DNA from: Methylomonas sp. LL1
GTDB lineage: Bacteria > Pseudomonadota > Gammaproteobacteria > Methylococcales > Methylomonadaceae
Length of the DNA: 64,000 bases
Direction: 5' to 3'
NCBI RefSeq assembly: GCF_015711015.1
Contig: NZ_CP064653.1
Location: 682,001-746,000 of the forward strand
Part shown: positions 43,329-52,748 of the stretch, one piece after another
How positions within the stretch are numbered: position 1 is the stretch's first letter
How the letters are laid out: each line of letters begins with the position of its first letter
Notes under the pieces: model-generated
What the model was told of the DNA's origin: nothing
The model's input: only the letters and a program-made list of their open reading frames with translations
Database searches by the model: none
Made by a program: the position numbers and the translations under genes

Positions 43329-43409
43329 ATGAGCCGCGCATTATGCCAGAGTTTTTTTATAAATCCAGTATTTTTTCTTGCTACCATAAAATTTTTTTCG
43401 TCATCCTAC

Positions 43410-44519
43410 ATGGGCAGCATGGACAGTCTGAATCTTCCGTCAAAGTTGTTGGTGATTGCGCAGTCCGCGCGAATGCTGGCGCAACTGGCAGCCAATGCCG
43501 GTTTTATGCCCTTCGTCATCGATTGTTTTGGCGATGAAGATACCCGATCGTTGGCGATGGACTCGGTCAAGGTCAACAGCTTGGCTCTGACTGATCTTCG
43601 GCCCGCGGTTGAGAGCATGGCAAAACGATGCGAATTAACCCATCTGGTTTACGGTAGCGGTTTCGAGAATCATGTCGACAGTTTGGATTTCCTGGAAAGC
43701 CAGTGGGTTGTCCTGGGCAATCCGGCCGCGCTTTTTCGGTGTTTTCAGGATAAGCCGGCATTTTTCTATCATTTAGCCGCATTGTCGATCACGCATCCGC
43801 AAACGGTTTTTTCCCCGCCTAATGATGGCGATGAATGGTTGGTTAAACCGATGCGGGGCGAAGGGGGGCTTGCAATTGCGCGTTACGATGGCGCTCGTAG
43901 TGTCTATGACGCTGATTTTTACTGGCAGCGTTATTTGGCGGGTGATGTGTTTTCCGTGTTGTTTGCCGCTGCCACTGGCCAAGTCAAGCTGTTGGGATTC
44001 AATCGGCAGTGGGCGGCCAGTATTGATGATCAGGAGTTTGCGTTTGCCGGGATCCGTAATCATGCGGAGTTGTCGCCTTTGCATCGAGAACTGCTAAGCG
44101 AATGGCTGGAAAAACTGGTCAATATTTATCCGTTGCGTGGCTTGGGGAGTTTGGATTTCATCGTGCATGATCAGGAATGTTATGCCTTGGAGATTAATGC
44201 TCGGATTCCGTCCGGCGCCCAGTTATACGGCCAGTCTGTGTTCAGGCTACATTTGCTGGCTTGTTTGGGGGTATTGGCCGAGGTAGAGCAAGCAGCGCCC
44301 GCCGGATATCAAGTAATCCTTGCCGAAAAAGACATAGTGATTCCGGTCGGGTTGGCTTGGCCGAAATGGGTGGTAGACAGGCCCGAGAGTGGCGTATTTA
44401 TTGGCAAGGGCCGGCCGGTTTGCAGTATCATTGCCGGAGGAAACGATGCCGGTCGGGTCGAGGCACAATTGCGGCGTCAGCAAATTATCATCGAAAATTT
44501 TTTAAAATCAGGTCTTTAA
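43410..44519 (+). CDS. ATP-grasp family protein of the H4MPT cluster
   Basis: About 369 aa from ATG 43410; the second ATG at 43419 is equally possible. The glycine-rich ATP loop [20 protein letters not shown] and [28 protein letters not shown], where Glu and Asn bind Mg-ATP, are clear. ATP-grasp enzymes join an amine or thiol to a carboxyl through acyl phosphate. Several ATP-grasp genes are linked to mch and fae in methylotrophs and are thought to build tetrahydromethanopterin or its tail. It is 4 bp before mch. Confidence 0.85.
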   Translation: MGSMDSLNLPSKLLVIAQSARMLAQLAANAGFMPFVIDCFGDEDTRSLAMDSVKVNSLALTDLRPAVESMAKRCELTHLVYGSGFENHVDSLDFLESQWVVLGNPAALFRCFQDKPAFFYHLAALSITHPQTVFSPPNDGDEWLVKPMRGEGGLAIARYDGARSVYDADFYWQRYLAGDVFSVLFAAATGQVKLLGFNRQWAASIDDQEFAFAGIRNHAELSPLHRELLSEWLEKLVNIYPLRGLGSLDFIVHDQECYALEINARIPSGAQLYGQSVFRLHLLACLGVLAEVEQAAPAGYQVILAEKDIVIPVGLAWPKWVVDRPESGVFIGKGRPVCSIIAGGNDAGRVEAQLRRQQIIIENFLKSGL

Positions 44520-44523
44520 AGTC

Positions 44524-45507
44524 ATGCAATACCAGGCAAGCGTCAATAAACTCACTCAACCCTTGGTTAAACATCTGCTGGAAAATGCGGATAAACTCAG
44601 ATTGGGGGTCGAGAAACTGGAAAACGGTTGCACGATTATCGATGCCGGTATCAAGGTGCCGGGTGGCTTGGAAGCCGGCCGTATCATTACCGAGATTTGT
44701 ATGGGCGGCATGGGTAGCGCGACGATCTCGCAAAGCTGTTACACCCATAACTGGCCGCTGACCATTAATGTACATGCCACCAATCCGGTTCTGTCTTGTT
44801 TGGGTAGCCAATATGCCGGTTGGAGTTTGTCGCATGGTAAATACTATGCGCTGGGTTCCGGTCCGGCGCGGGCGATGGCCACTAAGCTGAAAGACGGTGC
44901 GGTTGAGCCGGTCGAAGAGCTGTACAAGGAACTGGAGTATCGAGACAACTGTGACAGCACGGTATTAGTGATCGAAAACGATGCGTTACCGCCGGTCGAG
45001 ATCGTCGAAAAAGTCGCAGTCGCCTGCGGTGTCGCGCCAACCAATCTGACGATTATCGTCACGCCGACCAGTAGTTTGGCCGGCGGCGTGCAGGTGGTGG
45101 GTCGGGTGTTGGAAGTGGCAATGCACAAAGCCCATGCACTGCATTTTCCGTTGGAAAATATCATCGACGGTTCAGGCTCCGCGCCGATTTGCCCGCCGCA
45201 TCCGAATTTCGTCAAGGCGATGGGTCGCACCAACGATGCGATTCTGTTTGCCGGCCAGGTGCATTTGTTTGTAAAAGGCAGCGACGAAGCGGCCGAAAAA
45301 TTGGCGAAGGAACTGCCTAGCTCGACTTCCAAGGATTACGGTAAGCCGTTTGCCGATATTTTCAAAGCCTACGAATATGATTTCTTCAAAGTTGACGCGA
45401 TGCTATTTAGTCCGGCTAGCGTGATCGTCACCGCAGTCGAGTCCGGTAAAAGCTTCCGTGCCGGCAAGCTGGATAATGCACTATTGGATCAGTCTTTCGG
45501 TTTCTAA
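44524..45507 (+). CDS. mch: Methenyl-H4MPT cyclohydrolase
   Basis: 327 aa, cytoplasmic. It hydrolyses methenyl-H4MPT to 5-formyl-H4MPT in formaldehyde oxidation. [26 protein letters not shown] and [42 protein letters not shown] are strongly conserved. It follows an ATP-grasp gene by 4 bp and ends at a strong terminator. Its presence is diagnostic for H4MPT-based C1 metabolism, as in methanotrophs. Confidence 0.97.
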   Translation: MQYQASVNKLTQPLVKHLLENADKLRLGVEKLENGCTIIDAGIKVPGGLEAGRIITEICMGGMGSATISQSCYTHNWPLTINVHATNPVLSCLGSQYAGWSLSHGKYYALGSGPARAMATKLKDGAVEPVEELYKELEYRDNCDSTVLVIENDALPPVEIVEKVAVACGVAPTNLTIIVTPTSSLAGGVQVVGRVLEVAMHKAHALHFPLENIIDGSGSAPICPPHPNFVKAMGRTNDAILFAGQVHLFVKGSDEAAEKLAKELPSSTSKDYGKPFADIFKAYEYDFFKVDAMLFSPASVIVTAVESGKSFRAGKLDNALLDQSFGF

Positions 45508-45527
45508 CCCGCTTTAGCGGTCATGTA

Positions 45528-45558
45528 AAGCCGGGCTACATTCTAGCCCGGCTTTTTT
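45528..45558 (+). terminator. Rho-independent terminator after mch
   Basis: AAGCCGGGCTA (45528-45538) and TAGCCCGGCTT (45544-45554) form a perfect 11-bp stem with a five-base loop followed by a T-run. Confidence 0.9.
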
Positions 45559-45589
45559 ATTTCCAATCTGATTCAATCAAAATATTCCC

Positions 45590-46486
45590 TTGCGTCGTAT
45601 TGCCATTGTTACTGACGACCCCGGTTGGCACGGTAAGCAGTTGTGCCGGGCTTTCGCCGAGCGGTCTTGCGTTGCCGATTATATTTCTCTGACGGCTTGC
45701 CGAATTCACGCTACCGGCGGCTTGCCGATTCGAATCCCCGGTTTTGAACAAAATTTACCGGATGCGGTGTTCGTGCGCGGCGTGCCGGGCGGTTCGCTGG
45801 AAGAGGTGGTGTTTTATCTGGACGTCTTGCACGCCTTAAAAATACTGGGCGTGCCGGTGTATAACGATGGCCGTGCCGTCGAGCGTAGCGTCGACAAAGC
45901 CATGACCAGCTTTTTATTGCAAAACGCCGGTATTGCCACGCCGAAGACATGGGTATTGCGCGATCGTGACGAGGCCTTGGCAATTGCCGAGAATGAGTTG
46001 GCGGCCGGGCATTATTTGATCAGCAAGCCGCTGTTCGGTTCGCAGGGCGAGGGGATTCGGCGTATCGAGAAATCTACCGATCTATTCTGGTTGACCAGTA
46101 GCCATGGTATTTATTACCTACAGCGATTCATCGAATGCGATGGCGAAGGCTATTCGGATAAACGGGTGTTTGTGATCAACGGCAAGGCCATTGCGGCGAT
46201 GCGCCGGCGCGGTGTTTCCTGGCTGAATAATGTCGCGCGCGGAGCCTCCTGCGAAACCATCGAATTAAGCGAAGCCGTGTCCGAGCTGGCCGTTAAGGCT
46301 GTGGCGGCTTTGGATATGGATTATGCCGGGGTGGATATCATCAAGCAACGCGACGGTACGCTGAGTGTGATCGAGGTCAATAGCGTGCCGGCCTGGAAGG
46401 GTTTGCAAAGCGTGTGCGGCGTTAATATCGCCGATTGTTTGGTAGAGGATTTAATCGGGCGCCATATGAATAGGGTGCTTGCGTGA
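45590..46486 (+). CDS. RimK/ATP-grasp-like enzyme of the H4MPT cluster (Orf5 type)
   Basis: 298 aa from a TTG at 45590. It shows VPVYNDGRAVERSVDKAMTSFLLQNAGIATPKTW, ISKPLFGSQGEGIRR and YAGVDIIKQRDGTLSVIEVNSVPAWKGLQ, the ATP-grasp metal and adenine sites. The RimK/MptN relatives add glutamate or similar groups to a ribosomal protein or F420/methanopterin. In Methylobacterium the similar Orf5 is required for C1 growth. It overlaps the next gene by four bases (ATGA-type). Confidence 0.88.
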   Translation: MRRIAIVTDDPGWHGKQLCRAFAERSCVADYISLTACRIHATGGLPIRIPGFEQNLPDAVFVRGVPGGSLEEVVFYLDVLHALKILGVPVYNDGRAVERSVDKAMTSFLLQNAGIATPKTWVLRDRDEALAIAENELAAGHYLISKPLFGSQGEGIRRIEKSTDLFWLTSSHGIYYLQRFIECDGEGYSDKRVFVINGKAIAAMRRRGVSWLNNVARGASCETIELSEAVSELAVKAVAALDMDYAGVDIIKQRDGTLSVIEVNSVPAWKGLQSVCGVNIADCLVEDLIGRHMNRVLA

Positions 46487-47346
46487 TAGGTAGGCGTCAA
46501 GTGATCGATGCCTATCGGCGAGCTTGCGAGATTGAGTTGCAAGCCTTTAAGCCCGGCAATGTCAGCGTGTATAGCGAGGGTCACGATATGACTGTGGGCG
46601 ATTTTAGAGCCAGTGCCATCGCCAGTTCGCTACCGATTACCAATCCGGATTATTCGCTGGGTGAAAAAATTTATTATGCAGTGAAAGCCACCCGCGATGC
46701 GGTGGCGTGCAATACCAATCTGGGTATTATTTTGCTGTGCGCGCCGATAATCCGGGCCGCCGAAGTGCGTATGAAGCGCCAAACATTAAGGCAGTCGTTG
46801 GGTATGGTGTTGCAAAGTACCACCGAGCAGGATGCCGATTGGGTGTTTAAGGCTATCGTGCTGGCCGCGCCGGGCGGGCTTGGTAGCTCCGGAGAACAGG
46901 ATGTCGGCGAGCCGGCCACGGTCAACTTGGTTGAAGCAATGGCGATTGCCGCGGACAAGGATAGAATCGCATTACAGTATACAAACTGCTTTAAAGATAT
47001 TTTTGATTTTACAGTTTTGCGGTATAATCGTGCTTTCGTTTTGTCTGGCGAAAGCGGATGGGCGGCATTGGCGGTTTATGCCGAAATGTTGGCCCGTTTT
47101 CCGGATAGCCATATTGAGCGAAAGTATGGAAAGCAGTATTCAGAGTGGATCGCGGCGGAAATGGCATTGCTGTGCAATGCGATGAAAACCGCTACAAGGC
47201 TGGAAGAGGTTTTACCAATGCTGCATAGCATTGATGAGACTTTCAAGGCAAAAAAAATCAATCCGGGTACTACCGCCGACATCACTGTCGCAACCGTACT
47301 GGTGGTGCTTCTGGAACAACTTTTAGATTGCGAAAGCGATCGATAA
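46483..47346 (+). CDS. Triphosphoribosyl-dephospho-CoA synthase-like protein (Orf7 type)
   Basis: 287 aa. KPGNVSVYSEGHDMTVGDFRASAIAS and KATRDAVACNTNLGIILLCAPI are the CitG/MdcB-like blocks. LAAPGGLGSSGEQDVGEPATVNLVEAMAIAADKDRI is the nucleotide-side motif. CitG normally makes a phosphoribosyl prosthetic-group precursor from ATP and dephospho-CoA. Because H4MPT has a phosphoribose tail, a role in building it is inferred. It overlaps Orf5 and precedes fae. Confidence 0.88.
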   Translation: MIGRRQVIDAYRRACEIELQAFKPGNVSVYSEGHDMTVGDFRASAIASSLPITNPDYSLGEKIYYAVKATRDAVACNTNLGIILLCAPIIRAAEVRMKRQTLRQSLGMVLQSTTEQDADWVFKAIVLAAPGGLGSSGEQDVGEPATVNLVEAMAIAADKDRIALQYTNCFKDIFDFTVLRYNRAFVLSGESGWAALAVYAEMLARFPDSHIERKYGKQYSEWIAAEMALLCNAMKTATRLEEVLPMLHSIDETFKAKKINPGTTADITVATVLVVLLEQLLDCESDR

Positions 47347-47437
47347 AGTATTAGAGGGAACTGTCCGGAAGTTACATTAAACGGACATAAAGTGTCTTTT
47401 TCTTGGTTCAATCTTATCTTTAGGGGATAAATTTAAA

Positions 47438-47953
47438 ATGGCAAAAATTACAAACCTGCGCGTTGGCGAATCTTTGGTTGGCGAAGGCAACGAAATTGCT
47501 CACATCGACTTGATCATCGGCCCACGCGGTTCAGCAGCTGAAACTGCGTTTGCAAATGCTTTGACAAACAACAAAGACGGTTTCTCAACTCTGTTGGCTG
47601 TTGTTGCACCTAACCTGATGGTTAAACCCGCAACTATCCTGTTCAACAAAGTAACCATCAAAGGTTCTAAACAAGCCGTTCAAATGTTTGGCCCTGCTCA
47701 ACGCGCTGTAGCGATGGCTGTTGCTGATTCTGTTGAAGATGGCACTATCCCTGCCGACGAAGCTGATGATTTGTTCATTTCCGTAGGTGTTTTCATCCAC
47801 TGGTTGGCTGAAGACGATGCGAAAATCGAAGAATTCAACTACAAAGCAACTAAAGAAGCGATTGAGCGTGCCGTTGCCGGTACTCCAACAGCTAAAGAAG
47901 TTGTTGCTGCTAAAAAAGAAGCAAAACACCCATTCGCAGCTAACAAAGTTTAA
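47438..47953 (+). CDS. fae: Formaldehyde-activating enzyme
   Basis: 171 aa. It joins formaldehyde with H4MPT to methylene-H4[36 protein letters not shown] with the active His in AHIDL, then [18 protein letters not shown] and [15 protein letters not shown], match Fae exactly. AGGGGAT precedes the ATG by a good distance. Codons are markedly more biased and AT-rich (AAA, GGT, GTT) than neighbours, as for one of the most abundant proteins in methylotrophs. A strong palindromic terminator follows. Confidence 0.98.
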   Translation: MAKITNLRVGESLVGEGNEIAHIDLIIGPRGSAAETAFANALTNNKDGFSTLLAVVAPNLMVKPATILFNKVTIKGSKQAVQMFGPAQRAVAMAVADSVEDGTIPADEADDLFISVGVFIHWLAEDDAKIEEFNYKATKEAIERAVAGTPTAKEVVAAKKEAKHPFAANKV

Positions 47954-47973
47954 TTTTTTAGCTTTCGAATGAT

Positions 47974-48005
47974 AAAAATACCCCGGCATGCCGGGGTATT
48001 TTTTT
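47974..48005 (+). terminator. Rho-independent terminator after fae
   Basis: AATACCCCGGCATGCCGGGGTATT is a perfect palindrome, in the 3' direction followed by seven T residues. It also separates fae from the minus-strand hisA-like gene that ends at 48008. Confidence 0.9.
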
Positions 48006-48007
48006 GC

Positions 48008-48685
48008 CTAGAGGTTTCTGATTTGATCGGCGCTGATTGCGCCGGAATGCAGGGCCGTGGCTACCAGCGCCGACTGAATACCGACTTTTTTTAGATGATT
48101 CAGATCATCCAGGTGGCGTACGCCTCCCGCCGCGATGAAATGTTTGTCGGGATTGCGACGGTATAATTCAGCCAGTTTCTCCAGATCCGGCCCCTGGTTG
48201 CCGCCGACTCGGCTCAAGGTCATGACGATAATGTCGTCGGGCCAACAATCGGCTTGCTCAAACCATGATGGATGGCCGGCTGCTTGCTGGTTTTTAAAGT
48301 CCAACGACAATATGAATGGCTGGTCGGCGCGGCGAGCGGGGGATGTCTGCGATTCGGTGCCGAGCACCCATTTTTGATTCGGCGGGCCTTGAGTGATGTC
48401 CGATATTTGGCGGCCGTTGTCGATCCAGAAGTCTATGTCGGGATATTTATATAGCAGCGACTCGATCAATTCTCGATGGTTGCCCGACCCGGTAATGGCA
48501 TTTAAATCGGCGATATAAAATCGATTAAACGGATAGAGCGTTAAAAATCCCGTTAAAACGGCATCGATATCGCTACGATGGCTTAAACCGGAATGTAGAT
48601 GTATCGGTTGGTACCGCGCCCGATCACCACGCACGGCATGCACTACCAAGCCGTCTTTTAAATCAATTACTGGAATAATGCGCAT
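48008..48685 (-). CDS. HisA-like TIM-barrel protein
   Basis: 225 aa. MRIIPVIDLKDGLVVHAVRGD puts Asp at residue 8 as in HisA. KWVLGTESQ, FILSLDFKNQ (possible second Asp) and HFIAAGGVRHLDDLNHLK complete phosphate-binding and barrel features. HisA isomerises ProFAR in histidine synthesis, but this copy sits in the C1 cluster and is divergent from an ATP-grasp gene. A role in cofactor synthesis is inferred from related methylotroph clusters. It could also be a redundant HisA. Confidence 0.85.
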   Translation of the reverse strand: MRIIPVIDLKDGLVVHAVRGDRARYQPIHLHSGLSHRSDIDAVLTGFLTLYPFNRFYIADLNAITGSGNHRELIESLLYKYPDIDFWIDNGRQISDITQGPPNQKWVLGTESQTSPARRADQPFILSLDFKNQQAAGHPSWFEQADCWPDDIIVMTLSRVGGNQGPDLEKLAELYRRNPDKHFIAAGGVRHLDDLNHLKKVGIQSALVATALHSGAISADQIRNL

Positions 48686-48700
48686 ACAGGTAGTTAACGG

Positions 48701-49693
48701 TTGAAGATTTTAGTGTTCGAATTCATTACCGGCGGCGGGCTGGCGGGGCGGACCTTGCCCGCTTCGTTGCTGGCCGAAGGCGGCATGATGTTACAGGCTT
48801 TATTGGATGATCTGAAGTCCTTGCCGAATTTAGAGCTGCTGTTGCCGCTGGATCAGCGTTGTCTGAATCTTTCGTTACCGGCTAATACGCGGGTCATTCC
48901 GATTACGCGGGCCGACAACATCAATCCGATATTGCAAGATTTGATCCGGCAAGCCGACCTTGTCTGGCCGATTGCGCCGGAGAGCGGCGGGATATTGGAA
49001 CAACTGGCGCGAACAGTCTTCAATTCGCACAAGGTTTTATTGCTGTCCGGGGCCGAAACCATAGTCCTGTGCGCCGACAAACTGGCGACCTGCCGTCGGT
49101 TAGCGGCCCATGCTTTGCCGGTTGTGCCGGCGCAATCGTTGAGTGGAATAAATGACATGCCTTTTCGGCAATGCGTGATCAAGCCGATTGACGGGGTAGG
49201 CTGCGAAGGCAGTCTGATCATTGATGGCTCGGAGGCCTTGTTGGCTGTGATGAATGGCCTGGGTGATCCGGCGAATTATTTGATTCAACCCTTGCTGGAA
49301 GGCCAGGCCATCAGTTTGTCTTGTTTGTTCAAGCAGGGCAGGGGGTGGCTGTTATGCTGCAATAGACAACAAGTAGCCGTCGAGCAAAACCGGTTCAGAC
49401 TAGAGGCCTGCGTGGTGAATACGGCAAATCCTCGCCGGGATTTTTATCAAAATCTAGTGGAGCGAATTGCGCTGGCCATTCCCAGTTTATGGGGTTACGT
49501 CGGTATCGATATTATCGAAACCGCCGATCAAGGGCCGCTGATTCTGGAAATCAATCCACGCCTGACAACCTCTTACGTCGGTATCAAGCCAGCCACCGGC
49601 ATCAATGTTGCCGAACAGGTTTTCCATCTGCTGGATGGCGAGCCCGATTTATCTTTATCCAACGATCAACCGGTTCGGGTTGATATTCATTAG
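48701..49693 (+). CDS. ATP-grasp protein of the H4MPT cluster
   Basis: 330 aa from a TTG start at 48701. VLCADKLATCRRLAAHALPVVPAQSL, QCVIKPIDGVGCEGSLIIDG and WGYVGIDIIETADQGPLILEINPRLTTSYVGIKPATGI form the ATP-grasp pattern. It begins 15 bp from the divergent HisA-like gene, so both share a promoter area. It leads an operon with the hydantoinase-like gene. The substrate is unknown; probably methanopterin tail assembly. Confidence 0.85.
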   Translation: MKILVFEFITGGGLAGRTLPASLLAEGGMMLQALLDDLKSLPNLELLLPLDQRCLNLSLPANTRVIPITRADNINPILQDLIRQADLVWPIAPESGGILEQLARTVFNSHKVLLLSGAETIVLCADKLATCRRLAAHALPVVPAQSLSGINDMPFRQCVIKPIDGVGCEGSLIIDGSEALLAVMNGLGDPANYLIQPLLEGQAISLSCLFKQGRGWLLCCNRQQVAVEQNRFRLEACVVNTANPRRDFYQNLVERIALAIPSLWGYVGIDIIETADQGPLILEINPRLTTSYVGIKPATGINVAEQVFHLLDGEPDLSLSNDQPVRVDIH

Positions 49694-49699
49694 AGGTTT

Positions 49700-50746
49700 A
49701 TGCAAAAAAATATCATAGGTTGGGACATAGGCGGAGCCCATGTCAAGGCGGCCCTGCTGAATCAGGCGGGTGAGGTTGTGCAATCGATTCAACAGCCATG
49801 CCCGCTGTGGAAAGGACTTTCCTATTTGGAGCAGGCCGTGGAGGCGATATTAAGGGTTTTACCGAACAATACCGCGGCGCACGCGGTAACCATGACCGGC
49901 GAACTGGTGGATTGTTTTTCCAGTCGCGAGCAGGGAGTCGAAGCGATTATCCGGACCCTGCAAAATCGGTTGAATACAAGGGACATTCGGATTTTTGCCG
50001 GCGTGAAAGGCTTCATCGGCGTTGAAGAGGTGACAAAAGCCGACTGCATGGACATCGCCTCCGCCAACTGGATAGCCAGTGCGCAATTGGCGGCAAAACG
50101 GAACGAGCAGGCGCTATTTGTGGACATTGGCAGTACCACCACCGACATTCTGCTGATCGAACGGCATGCGTTACAGGCTTTGGGTTACAGCGACTATCAG
50201 CGTTTGGTGTCGGGCGAGTTGCTTTACACCGGCATAGTCCGCACCGCCGTGATGGCGGTGGCTCAACAGGCGGAGTTCAACGGGCAAACCATGGGATTGA
50301 TGGCCGAGTATTTCGCGACCATGGCCGATGTGTATCGGGTGATTGGTGATTTGAACGAGGCGCATGATCAGAACGAAACCGCCGATGGCGCGGAAAAAAC
50401 CCCGCAAGCCAGTGCCCGGCGTTTGTCGCGGATGACCGGTTACGAATTTGTCGAAAGCGATTGGTCGTTGTGGCTGGCATTCGCCCAGACTCTGAAGCAA
50501 CGGCAAAAGTCCTTGATTCGTCAGGCCTGTCTGAAGCAGATCAAAAGAAGCTCGCAACCGGATCGGATAGGATTGGTCGGTGCCGGTGTCGGGCGTTTTT
50601 TGGTAAGGGAAATCGCCGCCGAATTGGAACTCGATTATCTGGATTTCAATCGGCTATTCGATCGATTGCCGGCGCTGGATACTTTGGATGCCGCCGATTG
50701 CGCGCCGGCGGTTGCCGTGGCTTATCTTGCCGGCGAGTTTGGTTAA
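49700..50746 (+). CDS. Hydantoinase/oxoprolinase-like H4MPT-linked protein (Orf9 type)
   Basis: 348 aa. WDIGGAHVKAALLNQAGEV, MTGELVDCFSSREQGVEAI and LFVDIGSTTTDILLIERHALQALG form an actin-like ASKHA ATPase pattern. The family is marked in methylotrophs as a C1-transfer pathway protein of unknown reaction. It is 7 bp after the ATP-grasp gene and about 80 bp before pabB. Related genes in Methylobacterium are needed for the H4MPT route. Confidence 0.9.
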   Translation: MQKNIIGWDIGGAHVKAALLNQAGEVVQSIQQPCPLWKGLSYLEQAVEAILRVLPNNTAAHAVTMTGELVDCFSSREQGVEAIIRTLQNRLNTRDIRIFAGVKGFIGVEEVTKADCMDIASANWIASAQLAAKRNEQALFVDIGSTTTDILLIERHALQALGYSDYQRLVSGELLYTGIVRTAVMAVAQQAEFNGQTMGLMAEYFATMADVYRVIGDLNEAHDQNETADGAEKTPQASARRLSRMTGYEFVESDWSLWLAFAQTLKQRQKSLIRQACLKQIKRSSQPDRIGLVGAGVGRFLVREIAAELELDYLDFNRLFDRLPALDTLDAADCAPAVAVAYLAGEFG

Positions 50747-50823
50747 TGCCGGCGGCTGGTATAAAATCGGGCCATTGCCACGCATGCTTTCGGCCATGCC
50801 GAGTCGTCTAATCACACCACTGA

Positions 50824-52197
50824 ATGTCTTTAGCTAAAGTCACCAAACAATTGCTGCCTTATTTCGAGGACAGCTCGTTATTATTTGCCGCCTGTGCCGA
50901 CCAGCCCTGGGCTGTTTTTCTGGATAGTGCTTTCCCGGTCAGCCAGCAAGGCCGTTTCGACATCTTGGCCTATGATCCAGTTTGTACGCTGCAAACCCAC
51001 GGGCCAGTCACCGTGATCAGTGAACGGTCGGGTCAAACAACCAGCCGGGCCGATCCGTTTGAATTGCTTAAACTAAAGTTGGGTGCCGTATTGCCGGCCA
51101 TTGATGACTTGCCGTTCAACGGCGGCGCCATCGGTTATTTTGCCTATGATTTGGCCCGGCGCATTGAAAAATTGCCGGTGCTGGCCGAAGATGCCGAACA
51201 ACTGCCGGATATGGCTGTCGGTATTTATCGCTGGGCGCTGGTGGTCGATCATCAACAACGCCAAAGTTGGCTGGTCGGTTACGGCCTTGCCGAGGAACAG
51301 ATAAAACACTTATCCGCGCAATTCAGCCGGGTGCCGGAGCGGCATCGGATCGATGACTTCGGGGTTGCGCGGGCGCCGCAATCGAATATGAGCCGGCAAG
51401 CCTATGGCCGGGCTTTTGCCAAAATCAAACATTACCTGAAGGAAGGCGATTGCTACCAGGTCAACCTGACCCAGCGTTTTTCCAGCCCTTGTAGCGGAAA
51501 TCCCTGGTTTGCTTATCAAACCCTACGAAAAATCAATGCCGCGCCATTCAGTGCTTACCTGAATTTGCCCGATGTGCAGGTATTGAGTTCCTCGCCGGAA
51601 CGTTTCTTAAAAGTGATAGACGGCAAGGTGGAAACCAAACCCATCAAGGGCACACGTCCGCGCAAGGCCTTGGCCAGCGAAGACCAAAAACAAATTGCCG
51701 CCTTGGCCGCCAGTGAAAAGGATAGGGCGGAAAATGTGATGATCGTCGATTTGCTCAGAAACGACATCGGCAAAAGCTGCCGGGAGGGTTCGGTGCAAGT
51801 GCCGACGCTATTTGCGGTCGAAAGTTATGCCACCGTACATCATCTGGTCAGCACCGTCACCGGCGAATTGGCGGAAGGTCAACATGCGCTGGATTTGTTG
51901 CGCAGTTGTTTTCCGGGTGGATCGATTACCGGCGCCCCTAAGATTCGGGCGATGGAAATCATCGAGGAACTGGAACCGCATCGGCGCGGGATTTATTGCG
52001 GCGCCATCGGTTATATCGGTTTTGACGGCCATATGGATACCAATATTGCGATCCGCACCCTGGTGCATAACCACGGCAGCATCCGCTTCTGGGTCGGCGG
52101 CGGCATCGTCAACGATTCGGTCGAGGATGAAGAATACCAAGAGTGTTTCGACAAGGCGGCCGCCTTATTGCAGCTGCTGGAACTGTTTCGGCGGTGA
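50824..52197 (+). CDS. pabB: Aminodeoxychorismate synthase component I
   Basis: 457 aa. It adds ammonia to chorismate for 4-aminobenzoate synthesis, a precursor for folate and methanopterin. SSPERFLKVIDGKVETKPIKGTRPR has the PIKGT Lys of PabB rather than the Ala of TrpE. CFPGGSITGAPKIRAMEIIEELEPHRRGIYCGAIGYIGFDG and the N-terminal YDLARRIE complete it. It overlaps the next gene (GTGA). Placement among H4MPT genes fits, since that cofactor also needs aminobenzoate. No pabA is in the window. Confidence 0.95.
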   Translation: MSLAKVTKQLLPYFEDSSLLFAACADQPWAVFLDSAFPVSQQGRFDILAYDPVCTLQTHGPVTVISERSGQTTSRADPFELLKLKLGAVLPAIDDLPFNGGAIGYFAYDLARRIEKLPVLAEDAEQLPDMAVGIYRWALVVDHQQRQSWLVGYGLAEEQIKHLSAQFSRVPERHRIDDFGVARAPQSNMSRQAYGRAFAKIKHYLKEGDCYQVNLTQRFSSPCSGNPWFAYQTLRKINAAPFSAYLNLPDVQVLSSSPERFLKVIDGKVETKPIKGTRPRKALASEDQKQIAALAASEKDRAENVMIVDLLRNDIGKSCREGSVQVPTLFAVESYATVHHLVSTVTGELAEGQHALDLLRSCFPGGSITGAPKIRAMEIIEELEPHRRGIYCGAIGYIGFDGHMDTNIAIRTLVHNHGSIRFWVGGGIVNDSVEDEEYQECFDKAAALLQLLELFRR

Positions 52198-52748
52198 TCA
52201 CGGTCATCAAACTGGGCGGCAGCTTGCTTGAAGCTTCGGTTCTACCGGCCTGCCTGGATGCGGTTGAGCGTTATCCCGGCAAAATTCTAATCGTACCCGG
52301 CGGCGGGGTGTTTGCCGAGCAGGTGCGGATTGCGCAAAAACGTTGGGGTTTCGACGATCTGGCCGCGCATCGGATGGCTATTTTGGCCATGCGGCAGATG
52401 GCGTTGTTGTTCAATAGTCTGAAACCGCAATTTGGGTTATTCGATAGCGTAGCTAAGTCTGCCTGTTTGGAAAACACCGGCATCTGGTCGCCGAGTTTGC
52501 CTGATCTGGAACGCGCCGGTATCGCCGCCAGTTGGGACATTACCTCGGATAGTTTGGCGGCCTGGTTGGCCGATCAAGTGGAGGCGGACCGGTTGATTCT
52601 GGTAAAGTCGGCCGCCGTTGCCGAAAATTCCACATGGGCCGAATTGCAAGCTCAAGGCATTCTGGATAAGGGCTTTGTCGAATTTGCCGCGCACGCCCGT
52701 TTCAATATTCTCGTTATCAACAAAGACCGTTTTCTATCCGCCGCATGA
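52194..52748 (+). CDS. Amino acid kinase-family protein (MfnE-like)
   Basis: 184 aa from GTG 52194, overlapping pabB. VIKLGGSLLEASVLPACLDAV, KILIVPGGGVFAEQVR and SWDITSDSLAAWLADQVEADRLILVKSA are the phosphate and nucleotide-binding blocks of aspartokinase-like kinases. Archaeal MfnE phosphorylates a methanofuran precursor, and methylotrophs keep a related gene beside formyltransferase-type C1 genes. So a methanofuran or pterin role is inferred. It overlaps the DUF2959 gene by four bases. Confidence 0.85.
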   Translation: MITVIKLGGSLLEASVLPACLDAVERYPGKILIVPGGGVFAEQVRIAQKRWGFDDLAAHRMAILAMRQMALLFNSLKPQFGLFDSVAKSACLENTGIWSPSLPDLERAGIAASWDITSDSLAAWLADQVEADRLILVKSAAVAENSTWAELQAQGILDKGFVEFAAHARFNILVINKDRFLSAA

